A DNA stretch of 5,704 nt from Spirochaetaceae bacterium (GTDB lineage Bacteria; Spirochaetota; Spirochaetia; Treponematales; Treponemataceae), in NCBI GenBank assembly GCA_031290725.1, contig JAITMZ010000189.1, positions 1 through 5,704 of the forward strand. Reading direction: 5' to 3'. Below are positions 1 through 5,325 of this stretch, one piece after another. The number at the start of each line of letters is the position of its first letter. Positions within the stretch are counted from its first letter, which is position 1. The position numbers and the translations under genes were made by a program. Below the pieces are notes generated by a model. That model was not told the DNA's origin and searched no databases. It saw nothing but the letters and a program-made list of their open reading frames with translations.

Positions 1-953
1 AGGAGGATGACCTGCCAGGTTTCACTTACCCCGCGTTTCAGGGCCTGGGCCGCTGTGTATGGCGGGGACTGGTGCCGGGGAACCGTGAAACCCAGTCCCA
101 GCCGCTGCTCCGGACTATCAAAAACGACCCGCGCCGTTTCCGGCTCGTGCGGCCCGCGCCGAAAGCTGATGACGGCGGCGGTTTTGTCCGCCATGTTTTT
201 CTGCAAATCCACCGTGTTCCGCACCGGCATCCCGTCCACCGCAAGGATCAGATCATCCGGCTTGAACCCCGCCTTTTCCGCAGGACTTCCCGGCTGTACC
301 TCCGCCACCACCGGTTCCACCCAGTTGACCACCCCGATTTTTCCGGCCAATGTCTCCGGGTCGAACCCGGGCACCACCGTGTAGTCCAGCCGCCGGCCCT
401 CCCGGTCCACCAGGATGTGCAGTTTTTCGCCGGGCCGGGGGGCCACTTCACGGGAAATATCCGAAAAGGTCTCCGTCGCCACTCCGTGAACAGTGAGGAT
501 ACGGTCGCCGGTCCGCAGTCCTGCTTCACGGGCCGCCGAGGGCATATTGGGATAGAGCTCGTCAGCCAAAATAACCCGGGTATCCGCCGAATAGTAGACG
601 TAGCCTATCAAAGCGATGAGGATGAAAGCGATCACCGCGAACATCAAGTTAGCCAAGGGTCCCGCACAGGCAATGGCGGCACGCCGCAGGGGATGGACAC
701 CGTAGAATGAATCCGCATCTCCCCGGGCATCATCGGGGGAATCTTTTTCACCCTTCATGCCGCAATAGCCTCCCAAGGGGAGCAGAGAAATCCGGTAGTC
801 CGTGCCTCGCCATGTCCGATGGGCCAGCACCGGCCCCATGCCCAGGGAAAAGCTCTCCACGGTGACTCCCGCAAGCCGCGCAGCTCCAAAATGCCCGGCC
901 TCATGGATAAAGATGAGTACGCCCAAACACAGGATACCCAGTATAATAGTCAT
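1..953 (-). CDS. rseP: RseP-family site-2 zinc metalloprotease, N-terminal part (cut by left edge)
   Basis: An M50-family intramembrane protease, which in this family cleaves membrane-embedded substrates such as anti-sigma factors or signal-peptide remnants. The minus frame is open from the ATG at 953 to the window edge (317 codons). Residues 3-23 form a hydrophobic helix carrying the zinc-binding HEAGH (H17, E18, H21). PLGGY lies at 59-63, and GPLAN at 98-102 opens a second membrane segment (about 94-118). Two PDZ domains follow, at roughly 125-215 and 220-300; the second contains GSPAEKAGFKPDDLI. The C-terminal LDG motif that supplies the third zinc ligand should lie beyond the edge, so completeness of the active site cannot be judged. 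The start is set by alignment with the family and by an in-frame TAA ten codons upstream. There is no Shine-Dalgarno site; a promoter abuts the ATG. The gene directly upstream is a nitroreductase, not dxr or cdsA, the usual partners in many bacteria. The physiological substrate is unknown. Confidence 0.95.
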   Translation of the reverse strand, partial: MTIILGILCLGVLIFIHEAGHFGAARLAGVTVESFSLGMGPVLAHRTWRGTDYRISLLPLGGYCGMKGEKDSPDDARGDADSFYGVHPLRRAAIACAGPLANLMFAVIAFILIALIGYVYYSADTRVILADELYPNMPSAAREAGLRTGDRILTVHGVATETFSDISREVAPRPGEKLHILVDREGRRLDYTVVPGFDPETLAGKIGVVNWVEPVVAEVQPGSPAEKAGFKPDDLILAVDGMPVRNTVDLQKNMADKTAAVISFRRGPHEPETARVVFDSPEQRLGLGFTVPRHQSPPYTAAQALKRGVSETWQVIL

Positions 954-988
954 AGGGGAAGTATACCACAGGGTATATTTTTAATCAA
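953..988 (-). promoter_or_regulatory. Sigma70-type promoter of rseP, predicted leaderless start
   Basis: On the minus strand a -35 box TTGATT (988-983) and an extended -10 box TGG-TATACT (hexamer 965-960) are separated by exactly 17 nt. Six bases (TCCCCT) separate the -10 box from the ATG, so normal promoter geometry puts +1 on the A of the start codon at 953. No ribosome-binding site is present. The boxes are read directly from the sequence; the transcription start is inferred. Readthrough from the nitroreductase could also give a leadered transcript, since no terminator is obvious between the two genes. Confidence 0.7.
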
Positions 989-1080
989 CGGCGCATTGCA
1001 GCGTATCAAGCCGCGAATTAATAATTCAGGGTACGTAGAGGAAGCTCATCGCCGCTTTGGCCGCCCCCTCGCCGGGCAGT

Positions 1081-1683
1081 TTACGATAGAACCATGAAGC
1101 GTTCACTGTCGGCGATGAACGTTTTATCCCCCGCGCCTGCTTCAATTGAGCCGAAGGGCATTTGCGCCCGCAGTATCCAGTGTTCAGGAATGGTATACGC
1201 CTTGCGGACAGCGTCATCAATTACCGGATTATAGTGCTGCAATGAAGCGCCGATGCCGTTCTCATGCAGGGCAAGCCACACCGCATAGTTTGCGTTCCCC
1301 TGGGCCTGTTCCGACCAGTCCCGGAAGTTGACCGCGTATGGCGGAAACTGCTGTTCAAATTGTTTGACGACTGAACTGTCGGTAAAATAGAGGATAGTCC
1401 CATAGGCCGCCTGGAACGCGCCAATTTTTGATAGGAATTTTTCTTTTGCATCCTCGTCGGCAATTTTGGCGCCCAAACAATCTATCACAATGTCCCAAAG
1501 TTCATCATGCCGCTTGTCAAAGAGCAGCACGGCCCGCACGGTCTGGTTGTTAAACGCGCTGGGGGCGAATTTAACCGCATCCTTGATAATCGTTTCAATT
1601 TCCGCCTTGGAAATTTTTAGATTTTTTCCAAGAGCGTAAATAGTCCTTCTGGCGGAAGCCAGGTTAATAAAATTCTTTGTCAT
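1081..1683 (-). CDS. Nitroreductase family protein, Frm2/CinD-like (FMN flavoprotein)
   Basis: A complete 200-aa protein resembling the compact Frm2/Hbn1/CinD branch of the nitroreductases: cytoplasmic FMN enzymes that use NAD(P)H to reduce nitroaromatics or quinones and are often tied to oxidative or metal stress. Family marks are the N-terminal ARRTIYALGK (residues 11-20) with the arginines expected to contact FMN phosphate, PSAFNNQT (41-48), the central GIGASLQHYNP, and the C-terminal WILRAQMPFGS. Length fits the branch. The ATG is supported by AAGGAG at 1696-1691, 7 nt upstream. It has its own promoter and a palindrome over the predicted start, suggesting inducible control. rseP follows 127 nt downstream on the same strand. 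The gene is visibly less GC-rich than its neighbours (positions 1381-1500 about 46% GC by hand count), which may mean later acquisition. The substrate cannot be told from sequence. Confidence 0.9.
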   Translation of the reverse strand: MTKNFINLASARRTIYALGKNLKISKAEIETIIKDAVKFAPSAFNNQTVRAVLLFDKRHDELWDIVIDCLGAKIADEDAKEKFLSKIGAFQAAYGTILYFTDSSVVKQFEQQFPPYAVNFRDWSEQAQGNANYAVWLALHENGIGASLQHYNPVIDDAVRKAYTIPEHWILRAQMPFGSIEAGAGDKTFIADSERFMVLS

Positions 1684-1753
1684 ATAATCACTCCTTGCGT
1701 TTTAAGTCCGCGCGACTGTAATTTAGCGCATATTTCGCGAATAAATTTATCAC

Positions 1754-1768
1754 TAATAGGAACTATTA
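1754..1768. promoter_or_regulatory. Candidate operator: perfect 6-3-6 palindrome over the nitroreductase start site
   Basis: TAATAG-GAA-CTATTA is a perfect inverted repeat covering about -3 to +12 of the predicted nitroreductase transcript, a position where a bound repressor would block initiation. The right half core ACTATT (1762-1767) recurs in direct orientation at 1780-1785, inside the promoter spacer, 18 bp away. The symmetry and position are seen; the operator role is inferred. Nitroreductases of this type are often controlled by winged-helix redox sensors of the HxlR/MarR class, but no such regulator gene lies in the window. Confidence 0.4.
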
Positions 1769-1800
1769 TGAAATATAATACTATTGAAAAAAAAAGTCAA
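1765..1800 (-). promoter_or_regulatory. Promoter of the nitroreductase gene
   Basis: The minus strand carries TTGACT (1800-1795), a 17-nt spacer containing a T-tract, and TATATT (1777-1772). This predicts +1 near 1765 and a leader of about 80 nt before the ATG at 1683. In contrast to rseP and alaS, the leader includes a good Shine-Dalgarno site. An alternative -10 register shifted by a few bases is possible because the stretch is AT-rich. Confidence 0.65.
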
Positions 1801-1925
1801 TAGAGATCTGAGTTGTACCAGAAATTTTCATTTACAAGAAAAATGCCCCCAAAATTAACCCCCAAGAGATTAAAATATCGCTTTTTTTGCACATATGAAA
1901 ATTTAATAAAAATGCTGCGCAGCCC
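1801..1925. other. AT-rich divergent intergenic region with short repeats
   Basis: This is the non-coding DNA between the -35 boxes of the divergent nitroreductase and alaS promoters. It holds two imperfect direct copies of CCCCCAA followed by ATTAA (starting at 1846 and 1859), a 10-bp perfect inverted repeat (1822-1831 with 1895-1904), and an A/T tract at 1898-1913, placed about -63 to -48 relative to the alaS start and so resembling an UP element. I see no open reading frame, RNA gene or terminator here. Confidence 0.5.
1914..1923. repeat. 10-bp perfect palindrome just upstream of the alaS -35 box
   Basis: GCTGCGCAGC is self-complementary and ends 2 nt before the alaS -35 hexamer. It is a GC-rich island within very AT-rich DNA and could be a regulator site. 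E. coli AlaRS is known to repress its own gene by binding a palindrome at its promoter, but no sequence match to that site is claimed. A 10-bp palindrome can also arise by chance. Confidence 0.3.
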
Positions 1926-1961
1926 TTGACTATTTGTAAAAAACTTCGTATGATTATCCTA
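1926..1961 (+). promoter_or_regulatory. Sigma70-type promoter of alaS, predicted leaderless start
   Basis: TTGACT (1926-1931), a 17-nt spacer and TATGAT (1949-1954) form a near-consensus promoter. TATCCT (6 nt) separates the -10 box from ATG 1961, so the expected +1 is the A of the start codon. There is no Shine-Dalgarno sequence. The geometry is identical to that of rseP. An A/T-rich tract further upstream may act as an UP element. With no leader, T-box or attenuator control of alaS from this promoter is excluded. Confidence 0.75.
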
Positions 1962-3778
1962 TGACAGCTTCGGAATTACGGACAAAATATATTGAGTTTT
2001 TCAAAAGCAAGGGGCACGCGGAGATTTCCGGCAAGTCCCTGCTCCCGGAAAACGACCCCACGGTGCTTTTTACCACCGCCGGTATGCACCCGCTGGTGCC
2101 GTACCTGATGGGCGAGCCGCATCCGGCCGGCGTGCGCCTGGTGGACTATCAAAAATGCATCCGTACCGGCGACATCGACGCCGTGGGCGACTTATCCCAC
2201 CTTACTTTTTTTGAAATGCTTGGAAACTGGTCTTTGGGGGATTATTTCAAGGAAGGGGCCATCAAAATGAGCTTCGAGTTTCTCACTTCCCCCAAATGGC
2301 TGGGGATTCCGGTGGAAAAGCTGGCGGTTACGGTCTTCGCCGGCGAAGAAGGCACCAATGGCAGCGCGGACATTCCCCCGGACAATGAATCCGCCAGAGT
2401 GTGGAAATCCCTGGGCATCCCGGAAAACCGCATCGCCTACCTTCCCCGGGAAGACAACTGGTGGGGCCCTGCGGGAACCACCGGCCCCTGCGGCCCGGAC
2501 TCGGAGATGTTCTACTACGTGGGCGAAAAGCCCTGTAGTCCTGGCTGCAAACCCGGCTGCTCCTGCGGCGGCTGGCTTGAAATCTGGAATGACGTGTTTA
2601 TGCAGTACAACAAAGACGCGCAGGGCAGCTATATCCCCCTCGCGCGCCCCTGCGTAGACACCGGCATGGGCGTTGAACGCACCGTCACCATCCTCACCGG
2701 CAAAAAGTCCGTCTACGACACGGAGATATTCGCCTCCACCCTGGCGGCCATAGAAAAAGCGTCGGGCTATCGCTACGGCGGCGACAGCGAAAAAGACCGC
2801 TCCCTGCGCATCATCGCCGACCACGCCCGAAGCGCCACGTTTATCCTGGGCGACCCAAAAGCGGTGAGTCCCGCCAACGTGGGCGCGGGGTATGTGCTCC
2901 GGCGCCTCATCCGCCGCGCGGTGCGCCACGGCCGCAAGCTGGGAGTGAGCATGACCGGCGGCGCGCCCTTCCTGTCGCCCATCGCGGAGGTGCTCATCGC
3001 CCAGATGAAGGGCCCCTACCCCGAACTTGAACAAAACCGTGCCTATATAATAGAAGAAATGAACCGTGAAGAAGAGAAATTCCTTGACACACTGCAAAAG
3101 GGCGAGGCGGAATTTGAAAAACTGCTGCCCAATCTGCTCAAGAATCCCGCCAAAATCATCCCTGGCCGGGTAGCGTTCCGGCTCTACGACACCTTCGGCT
3201 TTCCGGTGGAGCTCACCGAGGAGCTGGCCGTCGAAAACGGCCTCAAGGTGAACCGCTCGGAATTCGACGAGGCTTTCAAAAAGCACCAGGAGCTGAGCCG
3301 CGCCGGGAGCGAGCAAGTGTTCAAGGGCGGGCTTGCCGACCACAGCGAAATTACCACCAAATATCACACCGCCACCCATTTGCTGCAAAAGGCGCTCCGC
3401 ATGGTGCTGGGGGATCACATCGCCCAGAAGGGATCCAACATCACCGCCGAGCGTATGCGCTTCGATTTTTCCCACTCCGCTCCTCTGACTGCGGACGAAA
3501 TCGCGTGCGTAGAAGCAATTGTGAACGAGCAAATCAAGCGTGACCTGCCGGTAACCATGGAAGTGATGGACCTGGAAGCGGCAAAAAAGTACGGCGCCAC
3601 CGCCCTGTTCGGCGAAAAATATGAATCCAAAGTAAAGGTATATACTATCGGCGATTTCTCAAAAGAAGTGTGCGGCGGCCCCCACGTGGAACATACCGGA
3701 ACCATCGGCACGTTCAAGATACAGAAGGAGCAGTCCTCCTCTGCGGGGGTCCGGCGGATCCGGGCCGTTATTGCGTAA
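1961..3778 (+). CDS. alaS: Alanyl-tRNA synthetase, short form lacking the C-Ala domain
   Basis: A class II synthetase that charges tRNA-Ala with alanine in the cytoplasm. The 605-aa protein has the catalytic core (FFEMLGNWSLGDYF from residue 83; motif 3 region GYVLRRLIRRAVRHG at about 310-324) and the editing domain, which clears mischarged Ser/Gly. The four zinc ligands of the editing site are present: H469 and H473 in HTATH, C571 and H575 in CGGPH. The protein ends about 30 residues later, after SSSAGVRRIRAVIA, whereas the E. coli enzyme is about 876 aa with a C-terminal C-Ala domain. Short forms like this are, to my knowledge, typical of spirochaetes, so this is a lineage trait rather than damage. 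A cysteine cluster (C192, C196, C200, C202) sits before EIWNDVFMQYN. The start matches the family N-terminus (TASELRTKYIEFFKSKGH) and directly follows the promoter. The gene is probably first in an operon with the three genes downstream. Confidence 0.97.
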   Translation: MTASELRTKYIEFFKSKGHAEISGKSLLPENDPTVLFTTAGMHPLVPYLMGEPHPAGVRLVDYQKCIRTGDIDAVGDLSHLTFFEMLGNWSLGDYFKEGAIKMSFEFLTSPKWLGIPVEKLAVTVFAGEEGTNGSADIPPDNESARVWKSLGIPENRIAYLPREDNWWGPAGTTGPCGPDSEMFYYVGEKPCSPGCKPGCSCGGWLEIWNDVFMQYNKDAQGSYIPLARPCVDTGMGVERTVTILTGKKSVYDTEIFASTLAAIEKASGYRYGGDSEKDRSLRIIADHARSATFILGDPKAVSPANVGAGYVLRRLIRRAVRHGRKLGVSMTGGAPFLSPIAEVLIAQMKGPYPELEQNRAYIIEEMNREEEKFLDTLQKGEAEFEKLLPNLLKNPAKIIPGRVAFRLYDTFGFPVELTEELAVENGLKVNRSEFDEAFKKHQELSRAGSEQVFKGGLADHSEITTKYHTATHLLQKALRMVLGDHIAQKGSNITAERMRFDFSHSAPLTADEIACVEAIVNEQIKRDLPVTMEVMDLEAAKKYGATALFGEKYESKVKVYTIGDFSKEVCGGPHVEHTGTIGTFKIQKEQSSSAGVRRIRAVIA

Positions 3779-3812
3779 TGAAAGTGTCCTGTGTGACGAT
3801 GGAGGTTTATTG

Positions 3813-4895
3813 ATGAAAAAAAGAGTCTTTTCCCTGCTGTTCCTGGCGATTTTCGTTGTTTTGGGGAGTGCCCAGGCTGACCTACAGCCTTTGGCGATGA
3901 TCACCCTCCAGAGCCCCACCGAGCAGATTACCCTGCGGCAACTGAAGGCCCGGGTGGATATGTATAAAAAACAGGGGGTGGCCCCCCCGGCTCTCTCAGT
4001 GGAGCAAAAAAAGGCCATCCTGGAGGCCATGATCGACGAGCGCCTGACGGTACAGGCGGCGCAAAAAGCGGGAATTACCGTGACCGGTCAGGAGGTGGAC
4101 CAGTATTTTGTCGGGGGTATCTCCGAGCAGTTTGGCCGGCCGATCACCGAACAGGAATTTGCGGTACTTATAAAAGAAGAAACCGGTAAATCTCTGGACG
4201 ATTATTTCCGCAGCGAGATAGGCATGAATCTGGCGGAATACAAGGCGTATTTGAAGAGCCAGCTCCTGGCCCGGCGCTATCTGATACAGCAGAAGCAGGG
4301 TGAATTGCAGCAGCAGGCCACCCCTACGGACAAGGAAATCCGCGACTTTTTTGCCATGAACCAGAGCCGTTTTATCCAAAGCGAAATGAGCAAGCTCTTC
4401 CTGGTGCTCATCCCAAAGGGTGCGGATGCGCGGAACAAAATTACCGGGGTATATGCGGAGCTGAAGGACAAAAAGGCCACCCCGGCGGCGCTAAAAATCC
4501 GCTACAAGGACAGTACCGGTCTCCAGGCTGGGGATATTCTGGTGAGCCGCACCCCGGAGGCCAGCCAACAGCTCCACGTGTCGCCGGAGCAGCTTTCGGA
4601 ATTGTTTAACCGGAACATTGGATTCATCTCCGATATTATCGAAACCCCAAACGATTTCCAGTTTTATCAGATACAGGAAAAATATCCCGCCAAGATGCTC
4701 ACCTTAAGCGACGTGATAGGACCCGATTCCACCACCACGGTGTACGAATACATCCGGGAAAATTTAGGGCAGCAAAAGCAGGCGGCCTTCATGCAAGAGG
4801 CCATCAACGATATCACCAAGAGCCTGCGTATCCCGGCGAACTACAAGATGCTGAAAACCGACAAGGCCCTGGACGACCTGCTGATCAACTGGTAG
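3813..4895 (+). CDS. Exported SurA-like chaperone with degenerate parvulin (PPIase) domain
   Basis: A 360-aa predicted periplasmic protein of the SurA/PrsA type, which helps outer-membrane proteins fold. Residues 1-22 are a typical signal peptide (KKR, hydrophobic core, AQA/D cleavage) with no lipobox cysteine. Residues 23 to about 188 form a helical SurA N-terminal-like module (MIDERLTVQAAQKAGITVTGQEVDQY is the typical pattern, split here as MIDERLTVQAAQ and KAGITVTGQEVD). Residues about 190-300 follow the parvulin layout, but the expected opening histidine is replaced (SKLFLVLI) and the closing GxH pattern reads NDFQFYQI, so isomerase activity is doubtful. A final helix (about 311-360) would pack back on the chaperone module, as in SurA. 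The start is ATG 3813, with GGAGG at 3801-3805; a longer frame from TTG 3771 would spoil the signal peptide. It lies 34 nt after alaS and 4 nt before nusB. The T. pallidum antigen TpN39b is a possible relative, from memory. Confidence 0.82.
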   Translation: MKKRVFSLLFLAIFVVLGSAQADLQPLAMITLQSPTEQITLRQLKARVDMYKKQGVAPPALSVEQKKAILEAMIDERLTVQAAQKAGITVTGQEVDQYFVGGISEQFGRPITEQEFAVLIKEETGKSLDDYFRSEIGMNLAEYKAYLKSQLLARRYLIQQKQGELQQQATPTDKEIRDFFAMNQSRFIQSEMSKLFLVLIPKGADARNKITGVYAELKDKKATPAALKIRYKDSTGLQAGDILVSRTPEASQQLHVSPEQLSELFNRNIGFISDIIETPNDFQFYQIQEKYPAKMLTLSDVIGPDSTTTVYEYIRENLGQQKQAAFMQEAINDITKSLRIPANYKMLKTDKALDDLLINW

Positions 4896-4899
4896 CGGC

Positions 4900-5325
4900 G
4901 TGGCACGGCGGGTGGGACGAATCCTGGCATTCCAGGGGATTTATGCCTGGGGTGCGGTGGGGCAGGGGGAATTCGGTACTATCGAAGATATCCTGAGTTT
5001 TTCCTGGGCGGATTCCCCAATCGACGAGAAGACTGCGGCCTTTGCGCGCCTCCTTGCCGCCGGCACCATTGAGCATAGCGAGGAAATCGACACTTTGATA
5101 AAAAAGCACCTGCAAAACTGGGATTTTGACCGGGTGAACCGGGTGGATTTGGCCATCCTCAGGATGAGCGTCTATTCCCTGCTGTATAACCGGGATATTC
5201 ATCCCACCATCGTGATCAACGAGGCGGTGGATTTGGCCAAGGAGTTTTCCGGCGAAGATTCTTTTAAGTTTGTCAACGCCGTGTTGGATACTATTTTGAA
5301 GGAGACGATATGTGCGGAATTATAG
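4900..5325 (+). CDS. nusB: Transcription antitermination factor NusB
   Basis: A small (141 aa) all-helical RNA-binding protein that, with NusE/S10, binds boxA in rRNA leaders and supports antitermination. The N-terminus ARRVGRILAFQGIYAW matches the arginine-rich start of the family, and the C-terminal half carries the conserved pattern NRVDLAILRMSVYSLLY, PTIVINEAVDLAKEF and FVNAVLD. The start is GTG 4900, only 4 nt after the stop of the SurA-like gene and with no strong Shine-Dalgarno site, so translation is probably coupled. A second in-frame GTG at 4912 is less likely because it would remove the arginine-rich tip. The 3' end overlaps asnB by 16 nt. Confidence 0.95.
   Translation: MARRVGRILAFQGIYAWGAVGQGEFGTIEDILSFSWADSPIDEKTAAFARLLAAGTIEHSEEIDTLIKKHLQNWDFDRVNRVDLAILRMSVYSLLYNRDIHPTIVINEAVDLAKEFSGEDSFKFVNAVLDTILKETICAEL

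Noticed and set aside
1..384. Plus-strand frame from 7 preceded by AGGAGG, and the overlapping frame 72-710
   Set aside because: Both are antisense to the well-supported rseP frame. The AGGAGG is the complement of rseP codons, and the translations show no family features.
1015..1027. 13-bp palindrome GAATTA-A-TAATTC downstream of the nitroreductase, considered as a terminator
   Set aside because: The stem is AT-rich with a one-base loop and no following T-run. It could be a weak protein site, but there is no support for a terminator in the 127-nt gap 954-1080.
819..1097. Plus-strand 92-codon frame crossing the rseP start
   Set aside because: It overlaps the conserved HEAGH-coding region of rseP and the end of the nitroreductase on the opposite strand, with no protein-like features.
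2192..3532. 446-codon open frame antisense to alaS
   Set aside because: It lies wholly inside a clearly conserved alaS. The translation is low-complexity (A/G/V/F/R-rich, no recognisable domain), as expected for the mirror frame of a GC-rich gene.
3771..3812. Upstream TTG start for the SurA-like gene overlapping alaS
   Set aside because: It would put MRNESVLCDDGGLL before an evident signal peptide. ATG 3813 has GGAGG at good spacing.
4912..5325. Alternative nusB start at GTG 4912
   Set aside because: It would drop the ARR N-terminus typical of NusB, and the earlier GTG 4900 fits the family and the 4-nt coupling with the gene before.
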